From contig NZ_CP058349.1 in the NCBI RefSeq assembly GCF_013395055.1, positions 310,001 through 374,000 on the forward strand: 64,000 bases of DNA, read 5' to 3'. Made by a program: the position numbers and the translations under genes. The DNA comes from Pseudomonas sp. ABC1 (GTDB taxonomy: Bacteria; Pseudomonadota; Gammaproteobacteria; Pseudomonadales; Pseudomonadaceae). This document shows, piece after piece, positions 25,202-37,200 of this stretch; within the stretch, counting starts at the first letter, position 1, and every line of letters begins with the position of its first letter. Under the pieces are notes generated by a model, which worked only from the letters and a program-made list of their open reading frames with translations, was not told the origin of the DNA and did no database searches.

Positions 25202-28200
25202 TCACAAGGCCTCCAGGCGCGCCATCAGGTCGTCGATACGGCTGACCTTCTGTTCGGTCAGCTCGGCGCCCTCCAGCGCGTCGATATAACGGGCCAGTTC
25301 CTCCACCGTCGCGCACTCGAACATCGCCCGCAGCGGTACCGCGCGTTGCAGGGTCTTCTGCACCCGCGACGCGATCTGTGTCGCCAACAGGGAATGCCCG
25401 CCAAGGTCGAAGAAATTGTCCGTCACACCCACGCTGTCGACGCCGAGCACCTCGGCCCAGATACCCGCCAGGCTACGTTCCAGCTCATTGCGCGGTGTCA
25501 CATGGGCCTGTCCGGCCGAGAACTCGAAGGTCGGCAGGGACTTGCGGTCCAGCTTGCCATTGGCATTGCGCGGCAGGCGCTCCAGACGTTGCCAGTGACG
25601 CGGCACCATGTATTCCGGCAGGCGTTGCAGCAGGTGCTGCTTGAGCGATTCGCTATCCGGCTCCGTTGCCATGACCAGATAACCGACCAGGTATTGCCCG
25701 CCAGCACTGTTCTGCACCGCCACGGCCACGTCGTCGATTTTCGGAAACTCACGCAGACGTGCCTCGATCTCGCCCAGTTCGATCCGGTAGCCACGGATCT
25801 TCACTTGGTGGTCGACACGCCCGATGTATTCGAGCACCCCGTCCAGGCGACACCGTGCCAGATCGCCACTGCGATACAGACGGCTGCCATCGGCGGCGAA
25901 CGGATCGGGCAGGAAGCTCGTCGCCGTACGCTGCGGATCGCCCAGGTAACCACGCCCGACACCGGTTCCGGCGATGAACAGCTCGCTCTGCGCCAGCAAG
26001 GCGACCGGCTGCAACTCGTCGTCGAGCAGGTACAGGCGGTTATTGTCGGTGGCCGTACCGATCGGCAGATAGGCACCGCGAGTCGATGCGTCGTCGACGG
26101 CGAACAGCGCCACGTCGTCCGAGCACTCCGCCGGCCCGTAGGCATTCACCAGCGGCACCTGCGGATAGCGCTGCAACCATTGCCGGGCCAGGCTCGGCGG
26201 CATCGCTTCACCGGTGGGCAGCAGCCAGCGCAGGTTGCCCAGGCTCGCCACGCCCTCGGCCAGCAGCCCCTGGATCAGCGCCGGGACGCTTTCCAGTACG
26301 CTGATGCCGCTTTCCTGTACATGCCTGAGCAAGGCAGCCGGGTCGTGGGCGATCTCATCGGGAACGATATCGACCCTGGCACCGCACAGGGCAGCGGTGA
26401 GGAATTGCCAGACGGAAATATCGAAGCTCTGGGAGGCGGTCTGGGCAATCACATCGCTCGCCTCCAGCCCCAGGTAGGGAATCTTGCTCAACTGGTTATT
26501 GAGCATGCCCGCCTGGTGCACCATCACGCCCTTCGGCTCGCCGGTGGAACCCGAGGTATAGATGACATAGGCCAGGTGCTCGCCGGTAACGTCAACGCCA
26601 GGCGCCCGTGAGTCTTCCTCGCCATCCCAGACCAGCAGGCTCGGCGCTTCGTCCCAATCCTCCAGGAGTGCCTCCGCCTGCACCCGGCAAGCCGGGCTGC
26701 ATACCAGCAGCGGCGTACGACTGGCACGCAGGATATGCGCGAGCCGCTGTGGCGGATGTGCCGGGTCCAGCGGCAGGTAGCCAGCACCTGCCTTCAGGCT
26801 GCCGACGATCATGCCCAGCAGGGGCAGGCTGCGCTCGGCCAGCAGCGCCACCGGCACATCTTCACCGACACCGGCCTGGCGCAGGCGATTGGCCAGCGCG
26901 TTGGCCTTGTGACTGAGTTGACAATAGGTCCACTGCTCATCCAGGCAGGATGCCGCGATGGACTGTGCATGTCGTGCCGCCTGCGTCTCGAACAGCGCGG
27001 CATAGCCTTGCTGCAACGGGTACTCGCGTGCCGTACGGTTGCAGTCCTCCAGCCGTTGCCGGCGCTCATCGGCTGCCAGCAGCGGCAGGTCGGCGAAACG
27101 TCCGTCGAAGTGCTCGCCCAGTGCCAGCAGCAGGCGCTGGAAGTCCTCCAGCAGGCGGGCAATGGTTGGTTCGTCGAAGAAACGCCGGTCATAGGACAGG
27201 TGCAAGCCCAGCTCATCGCCCGGGTAGCAGACCACGGTTAACGGGTAGTTGGTGTGGGTCCGTCCCGACTCTGAGCGCGCATTCAGGCTTTGCGCCCCAT
27301 CCAGCACGGAGGCGTCCACCGGCGCGTTCTCGAACACGAACAGGCTGTCGAACAGCGGCTGCCCCTTCGGAAGTTCGCTGCATTCCTGGATATCCACCAG
27401 CGGCAGATGCTCATGTTCGCGCAGTTCCAGGTTACGTTCGAACAACTGCTGCAACCACTGAGCCACGCTCGGGTCCTTGCCCGCCTCGGGCATGGCCACA
27501 CGCAGCGGGATACTGTTGATGAACAAGCCGACGCACTGCTGCATCTGCGGCAGGCTGGCCGGACGACCGGCCACTGTCACGCCGAAGAGCACGTCGCGCT
27601 CGCCGCCATAGCGCCGCAGCACCAGCGCCCAGGCTGCCTGGGCGAAAGTATTGACCGTCAACCGGTGGCGCTGCGCCAGTTCGCGCAGATGCGCGCCCTG
27701 CTCGCGACTCAGGCGACTGTGCAAGTCACCCACCAGCATGCCGCCGTTGTCATGCAGGATCGGCCGGTCGCTGGGGATATGGCTGGGTCGCTCGAAGCCG
27801 GCCAGCAGATTGCGCCAGTACCCGCGCGTCTGCTCCAGTCCCTGGCGTTGCAGCCAAGCGATGAAGTCGCGGTAGCGCGGCGGGTTGTCCAGATGCGCTT
27901 CACGTCCATCTCCCAGCGCCTGGTAGATGGTCAGGAAGTCCCCCATCAGGATCGAACGGCACCAGGCGTCGATCAGGATGTGGTGGTTGCTCATGATGAA
28001 CCAGTGCCGCTCTGCCCCCAGGCGAATCAGCCGCAAGCGCAATGGCGGACGCTCCAGCAAGTCGAAGCCGGCCAGGCGTTCGTCCTTCAACAGTGCCTGC
28101 AGGCGCGATTCGTGCTCGCCCTCCGGCAACTCGCTCCAGTCGAGGAATTCGACGCCATCACCGTCGCCACGGTGGATCACCTGCAGCATCTGTTCGCCAG

Positions 28201-31200
28201 CGTTCCAGCAGAAGGACGCGCGCAGGGCCTCGTGCCGAGCCACCACGGCGCGCCATGCCTGCTCGAAGCGCGTGACGTCGATGGCACTGTCGATCCGGTA
28301 GCGATCCTGCATGAAATAGATACCGGTGCCCGGCTCCAGCAGGGTGTGCAGCAGCAAGCCTTCCTGCATCGGCGTCAGCGGGTAGATGTCCTCTATCTGC
28401 TGGTACGGCAGTGGCAATACGTCGAGTTGCGTCTGTTGCAGGCGGGCCAGGGGGAAGTCGGACGGTGTGATACCGCCATTTTCAGCGGCCAGGCAGTGCT
28501 CGATCAGCCCCGTCAATTCAATCTGGTAGTTCTCCGCCAGGCGCTGGACGGTCTCGGCCCGGTACAGGCGCTCGCTGTAGGTCCAGCGCAGCGAAAGCTC
28601 TCCACCAAGCACCTGGCCGTCGATGGTCAGCCAGGCGCTCAAGGGCGCATCGCCATCGTGCTGGCTGCCGGCTGGCTCCAGCGACGGTGCGAACAGCGCC
28701 TGTTCGTTGAATCCCTGGTCCAGCTGCCCCTGGTAATTGAAGGTGACCCGCGCCTCGGGCAGGCGCGCCATAGCAGCTCGGCATTCGCCGTCCGCCAGGT
28801 AGCGCAGCACGCCATATCCAAGGCCCTTGTGCGGCACTTCGCGCAGTTGCTCCTTGATCGCCTTGAGGCTGGCACCCGGCTCCCGTGTCGGCGTCAGTTG
28901 CAGCGGGTAGGCACTGGTGAACCAGCCAACCGTGCGACTCAGGTCGATATCATCGAACAACTCTTCGCGACCGTGTCCTTCCAGTTGCAACAGCGCACTG
29001 GATTGCCCGCTCCAGGTACATAGCGTGCGCGCCAACGCGGTCAGCAGCAGGTCTTCGACGCGGGCACGGTAGCTTTGCGGCGCCTGTTGCAACAGTTTGC
29101 GGGTCGTCTCGGCATCCAGCTTCAAGGTCAGGCTGCGGGCATGCCGTTGCAGGTTTTCGCCAGCGGGGAAGTCACAAGGCAGATCGCTGCGCGCACCCTC
29201 CAGGTGATGCTGCCACCAGCCCAGTTCCTCACGCAGCGACTCGCTGCTGGCATAAGAACGCAGACGTCCGGCCCACTCGCCCAAGGCGCTGGTCCTGGCC
29301 GGCAGTTGCGCCGGCTCGCCATGTTCGAACTGCCGATAGAGCCGTTGCAGGTCTTCAAGCAGCACCCGCCAGGACACCCCGTCGACCGCCAGGTGGTGGA
29401 TCACCAGCAGCAATCGGTCCGGCGTACCCGGCACCAGCAGTGCACGCAGCAGCGGCCCATCCTGCAAGTCGAGGCTGCGCTGGACGTCCTCGAACAGCTC
29501 CAGGCGCGCCTCATCGGCCAGGCGCAACAGCCCCTGTTGCTCCGACGGCGAGCGGTATTCGGCATGCCATTGACCTTGCTCGTTGCGGCGGAACCCCAGG
29601 CGTAGCGCATCGTGGTGCTCCAGCAGGGCTTGCAGGGCCTGTTCCAGCCATTCTGGCTGCAGGGTTTCCTGGCTCTGCAACAGCACCGACTGGTTCCAGT
29701 GCTGGCGGTAAGGCATCGCTTGTTCGAAGAACCAGTGCTGGATCGGTGTCAGCTCGCTCGGCCCGGTCACCGGCCCACGCGCCAATTCGACTACTTCGCT
29801 CAAACGTGCTGCCGCAGCCAGGGTGCGTACACTCTGGTGCTGGAACAGGTCCTTGGCGCTGAAATGGATGCCAGCCTGGCGCGCCCGACTGACCACCTGG
29901 ATCGACAGGATGGAGTCACCACCCAGTGCGAAGAAGTTGTCGTCGATGCCCACGGCAGCGACACCCAGTACGCCTTGCCAGATCGACGCCAGGGTCTGCT
30001 CGGCGGAATTGCGTGGCGCCTGGTACTGCTGCCGCGCCATGCTCAGGTCCGGTTCGGGCAGGGCCTTGCGATCCAGCTTGCCGTTACTGGTCAGCGGGAA
30101 TTGCGCCAGGACCAGCACGTGAGCCGGCACCATATGTTCCGGCAGCCGCTCCGCCAGGTGCTGTCGGAGGGATTCACACAACGTCGCCTCATCGAGCTCA
30201 TCACCCTCGGCGGTCACATAGCCCACCAGCTGTTTGCCCGACGGCCCGTCCAGCGCCACGACCACCGTCTCGCGCACCTGCGGGTTCTGCAACAGGCTGG
30301 CCTCGATCTCGCCCAGTTCGATACGGAAGCCGCGTACCTTGACCTGGTGGTCGATACGACCCTGGTACTCCAGTTGCCCATCGGCCCGCTGGCGTACCAG
30401 GTCCCCCGTACGGTACATGCGCCCGCCCTCGGCCACGCTGAACGGGTCGGGCAGGAAGCGCTCGGCGCTCAGGCCGGGACGTTCGTGATAACCCCGGGCC
30501 ACGCCGTAGCCGCCGACATACAGTTCGCCAGTGGCACCCGCGGGCAGCAGCGACAGGTCCTCGTCCAGCACATAGAGCCTGCGCGCACCGACCACCCGAC
30601 CGATGGGGATTCCCGTACGGCCATCGCCCTCGACCACGCAAGCCAGCGGCATCACCACGGTTTCCGTCGGGCCATAGGCGTTGAATACCTGCTGCGGTGC
30701 GAAGGCCTCGCGCAGGCCGTGCAGGTGCTCGGGAGTCAGCGCTTCGCCACCGGTGATGCACAGGCGCACCGGCAGCGACTCGCCCTGTCCCGCCAGCCAC
30801 TGCGCCAACTGGTTACCGTAGCTCGGCGTAAATCCCAGCACATTGATCCGTCGCTCGCGGATCAGCCGGCAGATGTCCTCGGCATCCCATTGCCCCTGCT
30901 CGCGCAGTACCACTTCGGCGCCAAACATCAGGGGTACCAGCAAGCGTTCGCTGGCGGCATCGAAGTTGACCGAATAGAAGTGCAGCTCGCGATCCGCGCC
31001 CGTGGTACCGAACAACCGACCCACCGCCTGGCAGTGCATTGCCAACGGCCCCTGCTCCACCGCCACGCCCTTGGGCAGGCCGGTCGATCCGGAGGTGTAT
31101 ATAAGGTAGGCCAGATGCTCGGGCTGGCTGAGTCGGGGCGGGTTTTCCTGCGGATAGGCAGACAACCCTGGCCCATCGCTTTCCAGGCCCCAGGGCGTCA

Positions 31201-34200
31201 CGGACGCAGGCAGCGGCGACAGTGTTTCCAGCAGATCGTCATGGCCGAGCAACAGCGCGATACCACTGTCCTCGATCATGTAGCGCAAACGCTCCAGCGG
31301 GTATTCAGGGTCCAGCGGTACATAGGCGCCACCGGCCTTGAGCACCGCCAGCAGACCGACCACCAGATCCAGAGAGCGGCGCAGTGCCAGGCCCACCCGC
31401 ACGTCCGGGCCAACGCCCAGTTCTCGCAGGCGATGGGCCAGGCGATTGGCACGCTGATTCAACTCGGCATAGCTCAGGGATTGCCCGGCGCAGGTCAACG
31501 CCAGGGCTTCCGGGCTGGCCTCGGCCTGCCGCTCGAACAGCTCGGCCACACTAGCCTGGGCTGCATCAGGCGTCTCGCCCTGGCCATTTTCCAGCAACTG
31601 ACTGCGCTCGTTGGCATTCAGCAGCGGCAGGTCACACAGACGTGCCTGCGGATCATCGAGCATGCCAATCAGCACATGTTGCCAGTGTTCGGCCATACGC
31701 TGGATGCGCTCGGCGTCGAACAGGTCCTGGCTGTAGGTCAGGCAGCAGCGCAGTTGTTCATCGAAGTCGGTGACTTCCAGGTTGAGGTCGAACTTGGTCG
31801 CCCGTGCATCGTTGACCAGGTACTCCACCTGCAACCCGCCAGCGAGGGTCCGGCGTTGCTGGAACTCCCAGCGCTGCACATTGCACATCACCTGGAACAG
31901 CGGGTTCCAGGCGGCGCTGCGCTGCGGCTGCAGCGCCTCGACCAGATGATCGAAGGGCACATCCTGATATGCCTGGGCTTCCAGGGCGACCTGGCGCACC
32001 TGCTCCAGCAGTTCCTCGACACGCATCTGCCCGTCGGGCCGGATACGCAGCACCTGGGTATTGAGGAAGGCACCGATCAGCCCTTCGCTTTCCGGGCGGA
32101 TACGGTTGGCCTGGGGCACGCCGATACGCAGGTCATCCTGCCCCGAATAACGGTAGAGCAACGCAGCCAGGGCCGCGCTCATGGTCATGAACAGGGTCAG
32201 GCCACGGCTGTTGTTGAAGCCGATGACGCGCCGCGCCAGCGCCGGGTCCAGGTCGAAACGATGCAGCTCACCGGAATGGCTCTGCACCGCCGGCCGTGGC
32301 CGGTCACTGGGCAGCGCCAGCAGTGGCTGCTCACCCCCCAGTTGCCCACGCCAGTAGTCCAGTTGCCGCTGCATCTCGCCAGCCTCCAGCCACTGGCGAT
32401 GCCAGGCGCTGTAGTCGAGGTATTGCACCGGCAAGGGCGCCAGGGACGACTCGCGCCCTTCGAGGAAGTCGCCATAGAGCATGGCCAGCTCACGGGCGAA
32501 GATATCCATGGCCCAGCCTTCGGTGACGATATGGTGCAGTGTCACCAGCAGGTGGTGCTCCTGTTCACCGCTGCGCACCAGGCAAGCCCTCAACAGCGGG
32601 CCATTTTCCAGATCGAACGGTTGGTGTGCCTGCTCTTCCGCCAGGGCCTGGATACGCGCCTGGCGCTGCGCCTCGGGCAGTTCGCCGAGGTCCAGACGCT
32701 GCAGGATGACATCGCTGGCTTCACGCACCCGCTGCCAGGCCTTGCCGTCTTCCGCCGGGAAGGTGGTGCGCAGGCTTTCATGGCGCTGGATCAACGCCTG
32801 CAACGCACGCTCGAAAGCTTCCGCATCCAGCGGGCCAGTCATACGCGCCATGCCACCGACGTTATAGGCCGGGCTCTGCGGGTCGAGCTGCCAGAGGAAC
32901 CACATGCGTTGCTGCGAGTAGGACAACGGCAGACGCTGGCTGCGGTCCACCGTTTGGATCACACCCCAGCCATCGGCCCGACCTTCTGCCTGCGCACGCG
33001 CCACCCGCCGTGCGAAGTCTTCCAGCCGACGTGCCTCGAACAGGCTGCCCAGGGGCAGGTCGACGGAGAACGCCTGGCGCGCCCGCGACACGATGCGGGT
33101 GGCCAGCAGCGAATGCCCGCCCAGTTCGAAGAAGTCATCGTCCAGGCCGATCGCCGGTACGTTCAGCACCTCGCTCCAGATCGCTGCCAGGCTGCGTGCC
33201 GGCTCATCGAGCGCTTCGCGGAATACCCGCCGAACCAGTTCCGGGTGCGGTAGCGCGCGTCGGTCGAGCTTGCCCGCCGGCGTCAACGGCAGCGCTTCCA
33301 GGCAGAGGATATGCGCGGGTTGCATGTATTCCGGCAGGCTGAGGATCAGGGCCTGGCGAACCCGCTCTATCCGTTCGGATGCATCGCCATCGACGACCAG
33401 ATAGGCCAGCAGCCGCGCATTGTCGTTCTCTTCGTCGAGGATGACCGCCGCCTGGCGCACGCCCGGCTGCCTCAACAGTTCGGCACGGATTTCCTCCAGC
33501 TCGATGCGGAAACCGCGCAACTTCACCTGCTCGTCGAGACGACCGAGGTACTCCAGCACGCCGTCGCCACGCCAACGCGCCAGGTCGCCGCTGCGGTAGA
33601 TACGCGAACCCTCGGGGGCCGGCAGGAAGCGCTCGGCGGTCAACCCCGGTTTCCCCAGGTAGCCCCGCGCCAGTCCTTGTCCACCCAGGATAAGCTCCGC
33701 CACAGCACCAGCCGGCGCCAGTTGCCAACCGGCATCACGCACCTCGCATGACACATTGCCCAGCGGACGACCGATCGGCATCCGCGCACCCGCTTCGCCG
33801 GCACAAGACCAATGGGTGACATTGATGGTGGTTTCCGTCGGTCCATAACGATTGTGCAGAACCGCCTGCGGCAAGCGTTCGCAAGCCCGCTGCGCCAGTT
33901 CCAGGGGCAGCGCCTCGCCTCCTGCGAAGAGCAGGCGCAGGCTCTGGCATTCGCCCACCGCCGGCTCATCGAGGAACAGTTGCAGCAACGGTGGAACGAA
34001 ATGCACGGCCGTCACCCCATGCAGGCGGATCAGCTCCACCAGGCTGCGCGGGTCACGGTGCTGGCCGTCGCCCGCCAACACCAGCCGGGCACCACAGATC
34101 AGCGGCAGCAGGCATTCCCACAAGGAAACATCGAAACCCAAGGGCGCCTTTTGCAGGAATACATCGCTAGGGCCGAAGGCATATTCCCGTTGCATCCAGT

Positions 34201-37200
34201 CCAGCCGACTGGCCAGCCCGCCATGGGTCAGGCCAACGCCCTTGGGCTGCCCACTGGAACCAGAGGTATAGATGACGTAGGCAAGATTGTCCGGGTGCAG
34301 CGTCAGCGCCAAGGGTGTGTCCGGCCAGCCGTCGAGGGTCAGTTCGTCGATGGCGAGTGCCTTGATTCCATCCGGCAATCCATCCAGGGTGGCGCGCTGA
34401 CCAAGCAGCAGCACCGCGCCGCTGTCCTCGATCATGTAGTGCAGGCGCTCGCGCGGATAGTCGGGGTCCAACGGCAGGTACACGCCACCGGCCTTGATGA
34501 TGCCAAGCACCGCCACCATCAGCTCGATGGAGCGCTCGGCGAACAACCCGACCCGTACTTCCGCCACCACACCCTGGCTGCGCAGGAAGTGGGCCATGCG
34601 GTTGCTGCGACGCTCCAGGCTGGCGTAGTCCAGGGTCGTTTCCGCCGCGACCAGGGCAATGGCCTGCGGGCTGGCCTCGACCTGTATCCTCAGGCGCTGC
34701 GGCAACAGGCTCGACGCCTGCTCGAGCGGCTGTGCGGACCACCCCTGCAATTGCTTGCGCTCCGGTGCAGACAGCAAGGCAAAATCGTCCAACGCCAGGC
34801 CAGGTTGCTCGCAGAGTTGCTCCAGCAGTAACCGCATATGCCCGGCCAGGTGCTCGATAGCGGTGCTTTCGAACAACTCGACGGCATAGTCGAAGGACAG
34901 CCGCAGCGCGCCCTGGGCAGTTTCCTCGCTGTGCAGTTGCAGGTCGTACTTGGCTTCGCGGCTGTGCCAGGGCAGTTCCTCGGCGAGCAGGCCCGGCAAA
35001 CGGCGCAACGCGCCGCTGTCCCGCTGCAAGTGGTTGAACATCACGCTGAATGGCTCGCCTTCCAGCACGGCAGCCACCCGCTCGAAATCGATCGACTGGT
35101 TGGCCTGTGCCTCGGCCACACGTTCGTGCAGCGCTGCCAGCAGGCTGTCGAAACCCTGCAGGCCATCGAGCTGGCTACGCAGTACCTGGGTATTGATAAA
35201 GAAGCCGACCAGCCCCTGGGTTTCCCGCTGCCGGCGGTTGGCATTGGGCACGCCGACACGGATATCGGTCTGCCCGCCATAGCGATAGAGCAGGACCTGA
35301 AAGGCCGCCAGCAGTACCGTGAAGACGGTGGTGCCCTGCGCCTCGGCCAGTTGCCGCAGGCGCTGGCCGAGGGCTTTGTCCAGGCGCAAGCTGAAGCGTT
35401 CGGCAGCGCCCTGCTCGCGGCGATGCGGCGCGTCGCTGGGCAGGTTGAGTGGCTGGGCCTCGCCCTCCAGCACATGCTGCCAGTAGTCCAGTTGCCCCTG
35501 CAGGTGCCCGTCATCCTGCTCGCGGCGCTGCCATGCCGCATAGTCGGCATACTGGATCGGCAAGGCCGGCAGGCTGGATGGCTGCCCCTGGCTGAAAGCG
35601 GCATAGAGTTGCGCGAACTCGTCCAGCAGGATCCCCAGGGACCAGCCGTCGGCGACGATATGGTGCAGCGTCACCAACAGCAGGTGGTCCTGCTCGTCCA
35701 GGCTGACCAACTTGACCCGCAACAACGGGCCATGCTCCAGATCGAAACGCGCCCTGGCCTCTTCCTCCTGCACCGCCCGGGCGCGTCGCTCACGTTGCTC
35801 GACCGGCCACTCCTCAAGACTCTCGTAGAGCAGCGGGCAGGCTCCCTGCTCCAGCACGCACTGCAGGCCATTGCCATCGGCATCTTCGGAAAAGACCGTG
35901 CGCAAGGATTCGTGCCGCTCGACCAGGGTTTCGAAGGCACGCTGCACTGCTGCCACGTCCAATTCGCCGCGCAAGCGCAGACCGCCCGGAATGTTGTAGG
36001 CGATACTGCCCGGCTGCCGACGCCAGAGGAACCACAGGCGATTCTGTGCAGGGGATTGCGGCAATGGTTGGCGGCGATCCACCTGGGGAATACGCTCGGC
36101 AGGCAATGTGCCCTGGCGGCGCTGCTCTACGATGGCAGTGAATGCGGCCAGGGTCGGGTTCTCGTAGAGATCGCGCAATTCCACGGTGGCAGCCAGCTCG
36201 TCACGGACTTCCGCCAGCATCTGCACCGCCAGGATCGAGTTGCCGCCACTGGCGAAGAAACTGGCCTGCTCGTCGATCCGCTCAAGCTTGAGGAACTGGC
36301 GCCAGTAAGCGGCAACACGCTCGCCGGTACTCAGGCTCGACACACCTTGCGCCATGAGTGGCTGCGAAGTCTCACCGAATTGTCCAAGCGCTACCGGCAC
36401 CAGTTCGCCGCTCTGCAACAGCGTGCGGCAAGCCGAGCGTTGCAGCTTGCCGCTGGACGTCTTCGGCAGGGTGCCGGGGTCGAGCAGCGCCACCAGTGCC
36501 GGCGACTCATGGTGCACATCCGCCACCGCGTCGCGGATCTGTGCCAGCAACTGCTCCAGCGGCTGCTGCTTCTGTGCTCGCCGACTGATCTCGGCTGCCA
36601 CGGCAAAACCTTCTTCGCCGGCCTGCTGCACTGCAAAAGCAGCCACCCGCCCCTTGCGTACGGCCTCGATCTGCTGCTCGACGGTGCGCTCGATATCCTG
36701 CGGGTAGAGGTTCTGCCCACGGATGATCAGCATGTCCTTCAGCCGGCCGCTGACGAACAATTCTCCCTGGTGCATGAAACCCAGGTCGCCGGTGCGCAGC
36801 CAGGTACGACCATCACGCTGCGGGAAACTCTCGGCGCTGGCGACTGGGTTGCGCCAGTAGCCCTGGGCGATACTCGGCCCACTGCTCCAGACTTCACCGA
36901 CCCGATCATCGGGCAGCACTTCGCCACTCTGTGGGTCGACGATGATCACCGGGTGTTCCGGCTGCGACCAGCCGCAGCTCATCAGGACCGAGCCATTACC
37001 CAACTGCGCGCGGTTCTCCGCCAGCGCCGCACTGTCCAGTTCCAGGCTACCGATGCCCTGCCCAGGGCGCCCGCCGGTGACGAACAGTGTCGCCTCCGCC
37101 AGGCCATAGCTGGCCAGGTAGGCACCCGGACGGAAACCACAGGCAGAGAAACGCTCGGCGAAGTCCAGCAGGCTGTCCTGGCGGATCGGCTCGGAGCCGG

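Noticed and set aside
29612..33253. A 1213-codon plus-strand open frame (and another of 907 codons at 34838-37561) antisense to pvdL
   Set aside because: Both mirror the synthetase reading frame, are Gln/His/Arg-rich and lack motifs. Long antisense frames are expected over high-GC NRPS genes.
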